A stretch of 64,000 nt of DNA from Ramlibacter sp. (GTDB lineage Bacteria > Pseudomonadota > Gammaproteobacteria > Burkholderiales > Burkholderiaceae_C), in contig JAHBZM010000001.1 in NCBI GenBank assembly GCA_019635435.1, forward strand, positions 2,170,001 to 2,234,000, given 5' to 3'. Below the pieces are notes generated by a model. It was given only the letters and a program-made list of their open reading frames with translations. It was not told the origin of the DNA and searched no databases. The position numbers and the translations under genes were made by a program. This document shows positions 26,551 through 35,204 of this stretch, piece by piece; within the stretch, counting starts at the first letter, position 1, and each line of letters begins with the position of its first letter.

Positions 26551-27450
26551 CTACACCGCGCTGCGGTGCCGCGCGATGCAGGTGTCCAGCACCTCGCCCG
26601 CGTCGCGCTGCCACCAGTGGCCGGTGGAGAAGATCTCCACTTCGCTGAAGCCGGCAAAGCCCTGGGCTTCGACCCAGCCGCGGATCCGGGGGATGTCGAT
26701 CACGCCGTCGCCCATCATGCCGCGGTCGTTGAGCAGGTCGGTGGTGGGGGTGAGCCAGTCGCACACATGGAAGGCCAGCAACCGGCGGCGGCCTGCGCGT
26801 TCGATCTGCGCCTGCAGCTTCGGGTCCCACCACACGTGGTAAACGTCCACGGCCGCGCCCAGCGCGGCGGGCCGGGCGGCATCGGCGCCGCTTGCCACCG
26901 GGTCCAGCGCGTCGCACACGTCCAGCGCCTGCTCCAGGGTGTTGATGCAGGCGCGGTCGGCCGCATACATGGGGTGCAGCGGCTCGATGGCCAGTGGCAT
27001 GCCGCAGGACTTGGCGTAGTCCAGCAGCGCCCCGATGCCATCGGTGACCTGTTGCCTTGCCAGTGCGATGTTCTTGTGCGCGGCCTGGCCGGCCAGCGCG
27101 CCGGGCAGGCTGCCCACCACCAGCACCAGGCAGGGCGCGCCCAGTTCGCAGGCTTCGTCCACGGCGCGGCGGTTGTCGTCGTGCGCGGCCTTCAGGCCGG
27201 CCGCGTCGGTGGCGGGGAACATGCCACCCCGGCAGTAGCCCGACAGCGCCAGCCCGTGGCTCTTGACCAGGCGCGACACCACGGCCAGCCCGGCCGCGGC
27301 CACCTGGTCGCGCCAGGGCGAGATGGCGCGGATGCCACGGCGCGCGCAGGCTTCGATGATTTCGGGCAGTGGCAGGTCCGTGCCGCGGCTCTTGCGCACG
27401 GTGGCGGTGTTGATGGACAGCCAGTGGTGGTCTTGCGAGAAGTCGCGCAT
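26551..27450 (-). CDS. Sugar phosphate isomerase/epimerase (AP endonuclease-2-like TIM barrel)
   Basis: A 299-residue TIM-barrel protein of the xylose-isomerase-like superfamily. Typical elements are LPEIIEACARRGIRAISPWRD, MPLAIEPLHPMYAADRA (metal Glu), VDVYHVWWDPKL and FHVCDWLTP. Its start lies one nucleotide from the stop of the DUF993 gene, so it is the last gene of the TctABC-linked operon. It resembles hexulose or inosose isomerases by fold only; substrate unknown. Confidence 0.86.
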   Translation of the reverse strand: MRDFSQDHHWLSINTATVRKSRGTDLPLPEIIEACARRGIRAISPWRDQVAAAGLAVVSRLVKSHGLALSGYCRGGMFPATDAAGLKAAHDDNRRAVDEACELGAPCLVLVVGSLPGALAGQAAHKNIALARQQVTDGIGALLDYAKSCGMPLAIEPLHPMYAADRACINTLEQALDVCDALDPVASGADAARPAALGAAVDVYHVWWDPKLQAQIERAGRRRLLAFHVCDWLTPTTDLLNDRGMMGDGVIDIPRIRGWVEAQGFAGFSEVEIFSTGHWWQRDAGEVLDTCIARHRSAV

Positions 27451-27451
27451 C

Positions 27452-28642
27452 TCAGGCGTCCACGCCGTGGATCGCCAGCAGCGTCTTCATGCGCTGCACG
27501 GCCAGTTCGGGCTGCTCCAGCAGGTTGGCCGCGTCGGCCAGGCGGAACAGCTCGGCCAGGTGCACCAGCGAGCGCGTGCTCTGCTGCCCACCCACCATGG
27601 TGAAGTGGCTCTGGTGCCCGTTGAGCCAGGCCATGAACACCACCCCGGTTTTGTAAAAGCGCGTGGGCGCGGCAAAGATGTGGCGCGACAGCGGCACCGT
27701 GGGGCCCAGGATGGCGTGGAACCTTTCGACATTGCCCCGGGCCAGCTCGGCCAGCGCGGCGCTGGCGGCGGGCGCGATGGCGTCAAAGATGCCCAGCAGC
27801 GCGTCGCTCTGGCCATGCTCCGGCGTGCTGCCATGGCCGTCGCCGGCAATCAGCTCGGCGTAGTTGAAGTCGTCGCCGGTGTACATGCGCACACCCCGCG
27901 CGAGGCGGCGGCGCATGGCGATTTCCTTGTCCTTGTCGAGCAGGGAGATCTTGATGCCGTCCACCTTGCCGGCGTGCGCCGCGATGATGCCCAGCGCAGT
28001 GTCCATGGCGGCGTCCACGTCTGGCGTGCCCCAGTAGCCCTTGAGCGCCGGGTCGAACATGTCGCCCAGCCAGTGCAGCACCACCGGCTGCCTGGCCTGG
28101 GACAGCACGCGGTCGTACACGCGCTCGTAGTCGGCCGGGCTTTGGGCCACGCGCGCCAGCGCGCGGCTGGCCATGACGATGAGCTTGCCGCCGAGCTTTT
28201 CAATGGCCTCCATCTGCGTTTCGTAGCCGCGGATGACGTCGTCCACGCTTCGCACGTCATCGAGGTTCAGGTGGTCGGTGCCGCAGCCCGAGGCGACGAG
28301 GGCGTGTGGCCCGAAGTCACGCGCGGCGTCGAGCGAGCGACGGATCAGTTCAAGCGACGTGGGCCAGTCCAGCCCCATGCCGCGCTGCGCGGTGTCCATG
28401 GCCTCGGCCACGCCCAGGCCCAGCGACCACAGGTGGCGGCGGTAGGCGATGGTGGCGTCCCAGTCCACCGCGCACTGCAGCCAGGGGTCGATGGCGGCGC
28501 GCGGGTCGGCCACCACATGGGCGGCGGAATAGGCGATGCGGTTGAAGACGGCCCCCGGCGCGGGGCGCGCGGGCGGCTGGCCACGCAGCGGCCAGGGGGC
28601 GAGCGCGCCGTCGGTCGTGGGAAGGCGGAGAGACAGTGTCAT
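27452..28642 (-). CDS. DUF993 family protein (dihydrodipicolinate synthase-like aldolase fold)
   Basis: A 396-residue protein whose blocks AVDWDATIAYRRHLWSLGLGVAEAMDTAQRGMGLDW, DHLNLDDVRSVDDVIRGYETQMEAIEKLGGKLIVMASRAL, GKVDGIKISLLDKDKEI and MYTGDDFNYAEL mark DUF993. The IKISLLDKD segment holds the Lys expected of class I (Schiff-base) aldolases of the DapA fold. An aldol cleavage of a sugar-derived keto acid is the natural guess but is not established. It sits between the oxidoreductase and the TIM-barrel isomerase. Confidence 0.85.
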   Translation of the reverse strand: MTLSLRLPTTDGALAPWPLRGQPPARPAPGAVFNRIAYSAAHVVADPRAAIDPWLQCAVDWDATIAYRRHLWSLGLGVAEAMDTAQRGMGLDWPTSLELIRRSLDAARDFGPHALVASGCGTDHLNLDDVRSVDDVIRGYETQMEAIEKLGGKLIVMASRALARVAQSPADYERVYDRVLSQARQPVVLHWLGDMFDPALKGYWGTPDVDAAMDTALGIIAAHAGKVDGIKISLLDKDKEIAMRRRLARGVRMYTGDDFNYAELIAGDGHGSTPEHGQSDALLGIFDAIAPAASAALAELARGNVERFHAILGPTVPLSRHIFAAPTRFYKTGVVFMAWLNGHQSHFTMVGGQQSTRSLVHLAELFRLADAANLLEQPELAVQRMKTLLAIHGVDA

Positions 28643-28664
28643 GGCGTCGTGGGGCGGGATTTCA

Positions 28665-28722
28665 GGTCAAAAGTGGCTGGAGTCCAGGAGGGGCGGGCAG
28701 TGTGTGCTATCAAACCTGTAGC
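28665..28722 (-). repeat. Dispersed stem-loop repeat, copy C (inverted)
   Basis: Read on the minus strand, the hairpin GCTACAGGTTTGATAGC is followed by TGCCCGCCCCTCCTGGACTC and CAGCCACTTTTGACC, matching copy A (8012-8070) over its whole length with few changes. The left part lies between two operon genes; the hairpin provides the last codons and the TGA stop of the oxidoreductase gene. Confidence 0.85.
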
Positions 28723-29885
28723 GGTTTGACGTCCACCCAGCGCCGTTCCTTCCACGACTGCAAGGCGGCCTCGACCAGCTGCACGCCCTTGGCGCCTTCG
28801 GGCAGGGTCCAGCGGTAGGGCGCGTCCTCCACCACGTGGCGGATGAAGTGCTCCCACTGGATCTTGAAGCCGTTGTCGTAGACCTGGCTGTCGGGCACTT
28901 CCTGCCACTGGTCAAAGAAGTTCATCTTCTGCTTCTCGTCGGGGTTCCACACCGGGCGCGGCGTGGTCACGCGGCTTTGCGCGCGGCAGCTCGACAGGCC
29001 CGCCACGGCCGAGCCGTGCGTGCCGTCCACGTGGAAGGTGACGAGGTCGTCGCGGCGCACGCGCGTGGCCCACGACATGTTCATTTGCGCGATCACCGGC
29101 TCGCCGTTGTGGCCCACCAGCTCGGCGGTGGCGTAGGCCGCGTCGTCGGCCGTGGCCTGGTAGGGCTTGCCGGCTTCGTCCCAGCGCTCGGGGATGTGGG
29201 TGGCGCCCAGGCACGAGATGGACTTGACCTCGCCGAACAGGTTGTCCAGCACATAGCGCCAGTGGCACATCATGTCCAGGATCATGCCGCCGCCATCTTC
29301 CGCGCGGTAGTTCCAGCTGGGGCGCTGGATGGGCTGCAGGTCGCCCTCGAACACCCAGTAGCCAAACTCCAGCCGCACGCTGAGCATGCGGCCAAAGAAG
29401 CCCGCGCGGCGCAGCATGTCGAGCTTGCGCAGGCCGGGCAAAAACAGCTTGTCCTGCACGGCGCCGTGCTTCAGGCCGCTGGCCTTGCCGGCCTCCTCGG
29501 CCAGCCGGGCAATCTCCACGGCCTCGTTGAGGTTGGTGGCGATGGGTTTTTCGCAGTACACATGCTTGCCCGCGCGGATGGCCTTGGCCAGCAGGGTGGG
29601 GCGCATCTGCGTGGTGCCGGCGTCGAAGAACACGGTGTCTTCCTTGTTGGCCAGCGCGGCGTCCAGATCGGTGCCCCAGCGCGCGATGTGGTGGGCCTTG
29701 GCCAGAGCCTGCATCTTCTCGGCGTTGCGGCCGATCAGGATGGGGTCGGGCATGACTTTGTCGCCATTGGACAGCGTGACGCCGCCCTGGTTGCGGATGG
29801 CCACGATGGAGCGGATCAGGTGCTGGTTCATGCCCATGCGTCCGGTGACGCCGTGCATGATGATTCCGAGTTTTTGTACTGGCAT
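28710..29885 (-). CDS. Gfo/Idh/MocA-family oxidoreductase
   Basis: A 391-residue NAD(P)-dependent dehydrogenase. The N-terminal Rossmann part includes LGIIMHGVTGRMGMNQHLIRS and the catalytic-type CEKPIATNLNEAVEIARLAEEAG, with Lys in the E-K-P motif. The C-terminal part has EDGGGMILDMMCHWRYVLDNLFGE, giving the usual substrate-site D and H. Family members oxidise sugars or cyclitols such as inositol or glucose. It lies 24 nt behind the enolase-superfamily gene; its last codons come from a dispersed repeat. Confidence 0.9.
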   Translation of the reverse strand: MPVQKLGIIMHGVTGRMGMNQHLIRSIVAIRNQGGVTLSNGDKVMPDPILIGRNAEKMQALAKAHHIARWGTDLDAALANKEDTVFFDAGTTQMRPTLLAKAIRAGKHVYCEKPIATNLNEAVEIARLAEEAGKASGLKHGAVQDKLFLPGLRKLDMLRRAGFFGRMLSVRLEFGYWVFEGDLQPIQRPSWNYRAEDGGGMILDMMCHWRYVLDNLFGEVKSISCLGATHIPERWDEAGKPYQATADDAAYATAELVGHNGEPVIAQMNMSWATRVRRDDLVTFHVDGTHGSAVAGLSSCRAQSRVTTPRPVWNPDEKQKMNFFDQWQEVPDSQVYDNGFKIQWEHFIRHVVEDAPYRWTLPEGAKGVQLVEAALQSWKERRWVDVKPLQV

Positions 29886-29909
29886 GGGGGTTCTCTTGAA
29901 GAGCAGGTT

Positions 29910-31280
29910 TCAGTGAATGGGCTGGAGGCTGTCCCAGCGGGGAATGGCGGCCGTGGCAAAGCCGGGGCAGTGCAAGGTGGCCAGGTTGAGCAGGCCGCCG
30001 TGCACGGCCAGGTGCACGCGGCCGGCGCTGTTTTCGTTGAAGCTTTCGTAAAAGCCGGGGTGGGCGCTGGCGAAGGCCTGGGCCTCTTCCGCGGGTGCGA
30101 TGCCAAAGCCGTCGACATAGTGGTGGCCGTTGCGCTCGATATGCGTCACGCCCAGGCTGGCGGCCAGCAGCGTGTCCTGCTGCACGGCCAGGCCGGCCTG
30201 GCAGGTCAGGTCTTCACCCGAGAGCAGCAGGCGCTGCGGCTCGCGTGCCACGCGCGCCGCGCTGCGCAACGAGCGATAGATGCCCTTGCAGGCCTTGCTG
30301 GAGATGCCGCTGTAGCCCAGCGGAATGCCGCGCTCGAACACCTCATCATGGTCATCGGACTCGTCGAGGATCACCGGGACCTGGATGCCAAGCCCCGCAA
30401 TCGATTGCTCCAGCGCCACGCGGCGCGCGATGGGCTGTTCCAGCAGCAAGGTTCGCTGCAGCAGCGCCTGGACCGATGGCGCCTTGGTCAGGCTCTGCCA
30501 GAAGCCGCCCAAGGCCTGCGCATCGGCAAAGGTTTCGTTGCCGTCCAGCGTGACGCGGTAGTCGCCGGCCTGTGCATCGAGCACGGCGGCAATGCGCGAC
30601 AGGCGCTCGATGTCCGCTTCGGGTTGGCCCGAGAGCTTGAGCTTGAAGTGGTGCAGCCCGTAGTGGGCGATGGCGTCCTGCAGCGTGGCGGGCAGGCCGT
30701 CCTGCGGGTCGGCGCCCTCGTCGGCGGGCGTCAGGCGGTCGGCCAGGCCCACGGTGTGGCGCAGCGTGACGGTGCCGGGTTTCACCAGGGGCAGGGTAGC
30801 GCTCCACGGCTCGCCCAGCACGCCGGCGCGCAGCCCGTCCACCCAGCCCAGGCCGGCCGCGCGCAGGACGGCATCGGCCACCGCCTTGTCGATCTGGGCC
30901 GGCCCCATCTGGGCGGCCAGCCGTGGCAGGCCGCGCGCCATGGCGGCGGCGATGGCCTGCTCGCTGGCGGCCTGATGCAGGGCGAACGCGCTGGCCTGCC
31001 CGCCCGCGCCCGCATAGGCCTCGCGCGCGGCCCGCAGCGACTCGCGCAGCTGCTCAAAATTCTGCTCATGCGTGAGCGCCGGGTTCTTGTCGAACCACTT
31101 GGGCACCATGAGTTCGGCGCTCGCGCCTTCAAAGGTGCGGCCATCCACCTCCACCACGGCCCGCACAAAGGCCTGCGGGCAGCGCGTGACCGTGGCCGCG
31201 CCAAAACGGAACGGCAGGCGCAGAGTGACGGGCCGCTCGAACAGCGAGACCGAACGCACGCGCAGTCGGGGCGCGGTCAT
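29910..31280 (-). CDS. Enolase-superfamily protein (mandelate racemase/muconate lactonizing-like)
   Basis: A 456-residue protein. The capping domain is at the N-terminus (LFERPVTLRLPFRFGAATVTRCPQAFVRAVVEVDG). The barrel has a K-x-K element (HHFKLKLSGQPEAD), a metal Asp in VTLDGNETFADAQ, an acidic ILDESDDHDEVFE block, and a second Lys in GISSKACKGIYRSLR. The pair of lysines resembles racemase/epimerase or dehydratase members such as Ala-Glu epimerases. It is longer than most members. Substrate unknown; a sugar-acid reaction is suggested by its neighbours. Confidence 0.82.
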   Translation of the reverse strand: MTAPRLRVRSVSLFERPVTLRLPFRFGAATVTRCPQAFVRAVVEVDGRTFEGASAELMVPKWFDKNPALTHEQNFEQLRESLRAAREAYAGAGGQASAFALHQAASEQAIAAAMARGLPRLAAQMGPAQIDKAVADAVLRAAGLGWVDGLRAGVLGEPWSATLPLVKPGTVTLRHTVGLADRLTPADEGADPQDGLPATLQDAIAHYGLHHFKLKLSGQPEADIERLSRIAAVLDAQAGDYRVTLDGNETFADAQALGGFWQSLTKAPSVQALLQRTLLLEQPIARRVALEQSIAGLGIQVPVILDESDDHDEVFERGIPLGYSGISSKACKGIYRSLRSAARVAREPQRLLLSGEDLTCQAGLAVQQDTLLAASLGVTHIERNGHHYVDGFGIAPAEEAQAFASAHPGFYESFNENSAGRVHLAVHGGLLNLATLHCPGFATAAIPRWDSLQPIH

Positions 31281-32107
31281 GCGAGGCTGCTCCAGATGCC
31301 GCGCACATGGCCGGCGCTGAAAGCGGCGCAGCCTGGGCCATCGGGTTGGTAGTCAAAGGGCTCCACGGCCATCCAGCCGCTGTAGCGCGCCTGGTGCAGC
31401 ACGCGCAGCACGGGCGCCTGGGGGGTGTCGCCCTGGCCGGGGCCGCGGCGGTTGCGGTCGTTGAGCTGCACATGGGCAATGTGGCCGCTGGCCAGGTACT
31501 GGGCCAGCACCTCGTGCACGGGCGTCGCCTCGGCCTGCGAGGCGGCGCTCACGTCGAGCATGGTGCGCAGCGCGGGCGAGCCAATGCGGTCCACCAGCGC
31601 GGCGGCCTGCGCCACGGTGTTGATCACCGGGGTTTCCACGGGCGACAGCGGTTCCAGGCAATAGACCACGCCGGCCTTTTCAGCGTGGGGCGCGAGCGCG
31701 GCCAGCGTGGCTTCGAGCCGGGCGGTGGCGTCGGCCACGGTCTGGCCCGCCAGCGGTGAGCGTTGCCTGGGTGACCCATGCACCAGCACCTGGGCGCCGC
31801 AGGCGGCGGCAAAGCCGATCAGCCGCTCGAGCAGCGTGGTGGTTTTCTTCAGCACCGCGGCATCGGCGCTGACCAGCGACAGGCCTTCGGGCTTGACCAG
31901 CAGCCAGTGCAGGCTGGAGATGACCAGCCCATGGTCGTGCGCCACCATGCGCAAGCGCCGGGCGGCCGCGTCGTCCAGCGTGGCCGGGTCGTCGGCCAGG
32001 GTGAAGGGCGCCAGCTCCAGCCCGGTGTAACCCAGCGTGGCGGCCAGCGCGCACTGGCGCTCGAACGGCAGCGCCTGCAGCACCTCGTTGCACAGGGCGA
32101 GCTTCAT
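31277..32107 (-). CDS. Sugar phosphate isomerase/epimerase (TIM barrel)
   Basis: A 276-residue TIM-barrel protein: MKLALCNEVLQALPFERQCALAATLGYTGLELAPFTL at the start, then VYCLEPLSPVETPVINTVAQAAALVDRIGSPALRTMLDVSAA and HIAHVQLNDRNRRGPGQGD, matching the metal ligands of xylose-isomerase-like epimerases. It overlaps both neighbours by ATGA, so its product is made with the TctA permease and the enolase-superfamily enzyme. It is the second such isomerase in this operon; the two share the fold but not close sequence. Confidence 0.87.
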   Translation of the reverse strand: MKLALCNEVLQALPFERQCALAATLGYTGLELAPFTLADDPATLDDAAARRLRMVAHDHGLVISSLHWLLVKPEGLSLVSADAAVLKKTTTLLERLIGFAAACGAQVLVHGSPRQRSPLAGQTVADATARLEATLAALAPHAEKAGVVYCLEPLSPVETPVINTVAQAAALVDRIGSPALRTMLDVSAASQAEATPVHEVLAQYLASGHIAHVQLNDRNRRGPGQGDTPQAPVLRVLHQARYSGWMAVEPFDYQPDGPGCAAFSAGHVRGIWSSLA

Positions 32108-33594
32108 GCGGCGGCCTTTCGCTTGCGGTACAGGCTGTAGAGCTTGAAGCCGATGGTGCCGAAGATCAGCGCCGCCACGCAGGCCGAGATGGGCCGCGTG
32201 AAGAAGGGCGACAGGTCGCCATCAGACAGCAGCAATGCGCGGCGCAGGTTCTTCTCGAGCAGGTCGCCCAGCACGATGCCCAGCACCAGCGGCGCCATGG
32301 GGTAGCCAAAGCAGCGCAAAAAGAAGCCGATGAGGCCGAAGGCCAGCATCACATACACATCAAACAGCCGCCCCGCGATGGCAAAGCTGCCGACCGAGCA
32401 CAGCACGAAAATAATCGGAACGATGAAGTGCTGCGGCACGCGCAGCACCTGCACCAGCGCCTTGGTCAGCACCAGGCCATAGATCAGGATGCCAATGGTG
32501 GCGAACAGCATCATGGCCACCACGTCGTACACGAAGGACGGGTTCTCGACCATGATCAGGGGCCCCGGCTTGACGCCGTGGATGATCATGGCGGCCATGA
32601 GCACGGCCGCGGGAGCCGAGCCCGGAATGGCCAGTGTGAGCACGGGGATCATCGCGCCGGGCACGCAGGCGTTGTCGCCGGTCTCGGCGGCCATCAGGCC
32701 CTCGACCGAGCCCTTGCCGAACATCTCTTTCTCCTTGCTCGTTCGCTTGGCGGCCGCGTAGGATGACCAGGCCGCCACGTCTTCGCCCACGCCGGGAACA
32801 ATGCCCACGCCGGTGCCGATCAGGCCCGAGCGCAGGATGGTGCGCCAGTATTTGGTCACGTCACCGAGCTTGGGGATCACCGTGTCGAACGCGCTGATCT
32901 TCACCGGCAGTTGCCGGTTGCGCATGGAGGTCAGCAACTCGGCAAAGCCAAAGGCGCCCACCAGCGCGGGCACCAGCTGGATGCCGCCGGCCAGGTCGCG
33001 CACGCCCCAGGCAAAGCGCTCGTAGCCGTATTGCGGCTCCTGGCCAATGCCGGCGATGAACAGCCCCGCGATGCCTGCGATCCAGCCCTTGAGCGGATCG
33101 TCGCCGGTGAGGGTGCCGGCAATGATCACGCCAAACAGCGCGAGCCAGAAAAATTCGTACGCGCCGAACTTGAGCGCCATGCCGCCGAGGATGGGCGTGA
33201 AGCCGGCCAGGAAGAACATGCCGATCAGCGTGCCCAGCACCGAGCCCGTGGTGGCGATGCCCATGGCCCGCCCGGCCATGCCCTGGCGTGCCAGCGTGTA
33301 GCCGTCCAGGCACGACGCGGCCGACGCCGGCGTGCCGGGAATGTTCAGCAAGATGGCAGAGCGCGAGCCGCCGTAGATCGAGCCCACGTAGGTGCAGATC
33401 AGGATCAACAGGGCCTGGCTGGGCTGCAGCTTGAGCGTGAGCGTGGTCATGAGCGCCAGCGCCATGGTGGCCGTCAGGCCGGGCAGCGCGCCCATGATCA
33501 CGCCAACCAGGGACGACAGCAGCGCGTAGAAGATGACCTCGGGCGTGCTGAAGCGCGCGATCGACTGGCCAAAGAGAATGAGTCCGTCAAACAT
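32104..33594 (-). CDS. tctA: Tripartite tricarboxylate transporter permease, large subunit
   Basis: A 496-residue TctA protein with about 11-12 hydrophobic segments. It has the family hallmarks GALPGLTATMALALMTTLT, YVGSIYGGSRSAILLNIPGTPASAASCLDGY and GIVPGVGEDVAAWSSYAAAKRTSKE. It works with TctB and the periplasmic receptor TctC for sodium- or proton-driven uptake of organic acids. Together with the flanking genes it forms a complete transporter for the operon's unknown substrate. Confidence 0.95.
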   Translation of the reverse strand: MFDGLILFGQSIARFSTPEVIFYALLSSLVGVIMGALPGLTATMALALMTTLTLKLQPSQALLILICTYVGSIYGGSRSAILLNIPGTPASAASCLDGYTLARQGMAGRAMGIATTGSVLGTLIGMFFLAGFTPILGGMALKFGAYEFFWLALFGVIIAGTLTGDDPLKGWIAGIAGLFIAGIGQEPQYGYERFAWGVRDLAGGIQLVPALVGAFGFAELLTSMRNRQLPVKISAFDTVIPKLGDVTKYWRTILRSGLIGTGVGIVPGVGEDVAAWSSYAAAKRTSKEKEMFGKGSVEGLMAAETGDNACVPGAMIPVLTLAIPGSAPAAVLMAAMIIHGVKPGPLIMVENPSFVYDVVAMMLFATIGILIYGLVLTKALVQVLRVPQHFIVPIIFVLCSVGSFAIAGRLFDVYVMLAFGLIGFFLRCFGYPMAPLVLGIVLGDLLEKNLRRALLLSDGDLSPFFTRPISACVAALIFGTIGFKLYSLYRKRKAAA

Positions 33595-33606
33595 GGCGAT
33601 CCGGGT

Positions 33607-34095
33607 TCAGGGCAGACGGACGAGAAAGACCTGCTGGAACACCAGCGTGACCACCGTGGAGGTGAGCACGCCCGCCACCAGCGCCGCCAGCACGCGCCGG
33701 GGCAGGGCCTGCTCCGGCGGTGTGAAGGTCCAGGTAAAGGCCGCCACAAACAGCCCGGTGGCGAGCCAGAACGGCACGCGCCCGATCAGGCCGGCCGCGT
33801 AGACCAGGCACAGCACGAGGGTGATGGCGATGCGGCGATTCAGAACAGGCCCACCCGGCTCGCCGGGCTGGCCTTTGGCCGTGCGGCGCCAGCCCCGCAG
33901 CATGAGCATGGCGCCCAGAAACACGATGACGCAGCCAATCATGCCCGGCACGAAGCCTGGCATGGTGTAGAGCACGGCGCCCATGGACGTGAAACGGTCC
34001 ATGCGCAGCGACTCCGCCACGATCAACAGGCCAAAGCCCACCCATCCCGCACCGCCCAACAGGTCGGAGCGGGCGCTGTCAACGCCCTCGCTCAT
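33607..34095 (-). CDS. tctB: Tripartite tricarboxylate transporter, small subunit TctB
   Basis: A 162-residue membrane protein with four hydrophobic segments, as in TctB. It has the typical opening LLGGAGWVGFGLLIVAESLRMDRFTSMGAVLYTMPGFVPGMIG and a C-terminal VLAALVAGVLTSTVVTLVFQQVF. It lies 12 nt before tctA and 21 nt after tctC. Confidence 0.88.
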   Translation of the reverse strand: MSEGVDSARSDLLGGAGWVGFGLLIVAESLRMDRFTSMGAVLYTMPGFVPGMIGCVIVFLGAMLMLRGWRRTAKGQPGEPGGPVLNRRIAITLVLCLVYAAGLIGRVPFWLATGLFVAAFTWTFTPPEQALPRRVLAALVAGVLTSTVVTLVFQQVFLVRLP

Positions 34096-34116
34096 GTGGT
34101 TTCCTGTGTTGTGAAA

Positions 34117-35124
34117 TCAGGGCTTGGGGATGCCGACCGTGTCAGGCGACACCTTGGCCTTCCCCGCGGCCTGCTGGGTCCAGGCGTACGACTGGATCGC
34201 GGGGAACACGGCCTTCTGGGCTTCTTCGCCCGCGGCCGGCGCAAAGATGGCGCCACGCGACTGGGCGTATTTGCGCAGGGCCTCGTTCTTGGACATCTCG
34301 GTGGCCCAGATCTTGTCCAGCGTCTGCGCCACTTCAGGGGGTGCGCCCTTGGGCACGAAGATGCCGAAGTAGTTGATGGGCTCCTTGAAGCCGGGGATGA
34401 AGTTGGACATGGGCGGCACGGTGCCAAAGCCTTCAATCTCCAGCGACTTGTCGCCCACCACGGCCAGCGGCCGGATCTTCTTGGCGCGGATCATGTCCAT
34501 CTGCTCGGCGGCGAGCTGGGTGGTGACCTGGGTCTCGCCCGACGCGGCGGCCACGGCGGCGGGTGCGCCGCCGTCGTAGGTCACGTGCTTGTAGCTCACG
34601 CCGGCGGCGCGTGCCAGCGCTTCAATGGCCGCGTGACCGCTGGAGTTGACGCCGGCCGTGGCGACCGAGATGGCGCCGGGCTTGGCCTTCATCGCGGCCA
34701 GCAGCTCGGGCATGGTCTTGTAGGGGGTGTCGGCGTTGACGCCCACCACGGCGATGTGGGCCACGTTCAGGTACAGGTTCCAGTCCTTGGCCGAGGTGTC
34801 CAGCATGCCCAGCACCTTGTAGGTGCCCAGGTCCTTGGCGCCACCGGCCGTCCAGGTGTAGCCGTCGTGCGGGGCTTCCCAGGCGTTCTTGGTGCCGACC
34901 GAGCCCGAGGCGCCGGGCTGGTTCATGACCACGATTTTCTGGCCCAGGTATTTCTCCAGTTCGGCCGCGGTGACGCGCGTCACCTGGTCGGTGGAGCCGC
35001 CGGGGGCCCAGGGCACGATCAGCGTGATGGGCCGCGTGGGCTTCCACTGCGCCAGGGCGCCAGTGGCGGCCGCGGAAAGCAGGCCTGCGATCAGCAGACC
35101 GCGAATGGACAGGGCAGATTTCAT
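34117..35124 (-). CDS. tctC: Tripartite tricarboxylate transporter substrate-binding protein (Bug/TctC)
   Basis: A 335-residue periplasmic receptor. The signal peptide is MKSALSIRGLLIAGLLSAAA...ALA, then QWKPTRPITLIVPWAPGGSTDQVTR, the classical Bug family start, followed by QPGASGSVGTKNAWEAPHDGYTW. Bug proteins usually bind carboxylates through the amide-rich loops of this region. It is the first gene of the operon and has an 8-4-8 palindrome 22 nt upstream. The ligand is unknown; a sugar acid is plausible given the enzymes downstream. Confidence 0.93.
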   Translation of the reverse strand: MKSALSIRGLLIAGLLSAAATGALAQWKPTRPITLIVPWAPGGSTDQVTRVTAAELEKYLGQKIVVMNQPGASGSVGTKNAWEAPHDGYTWTAGGAKDLGTYKVLGMLDTSAKDWNLYLNVAHIAVVGVNADTPYKTMPELLAAMKAKPGAISVATAGVNSSGHAAIEALARAAGVSYKHVTYDGGAPAAVAAASGETQVTTQLAAEQMDMIRAKKIRPLAVVGDKSLEIEGFGTVPPMSNFIPGFKEPINYFGIFVPKGAPPEVAQTLDKIWATEMSKNEALRKYAQSRGAIFAPAAGEEAQKAVFPAIQSYAWTQQAAGKAKVSPDTVGIPKP

Positions 35125-35145
35125 GCAGGAGTCTCCTTCGTTGTT

Positions 35146-35165
35146 AATTCACTAACGAGTGAATT
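35146..35165. promoter_or_regulatory. Operator 1: perfect 8-4-8 palindrome before tctC
   Basis: AATTCACTAACGAGTGAATT is a perfect inverted repeat with 8-bp arms and a 4-bp centre. It lies between tctC and the TetR gene stop. A related, imperfect copy with the same geometry is at 35864-35883, upstream of tetR, so both are probably bound by that regulator. Confidence 0.75.
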
Positions 35166-35204
35166 GTAGAAATCGCCCGGAGACGGGTCAACGGGCTTCA
35201 AGGC

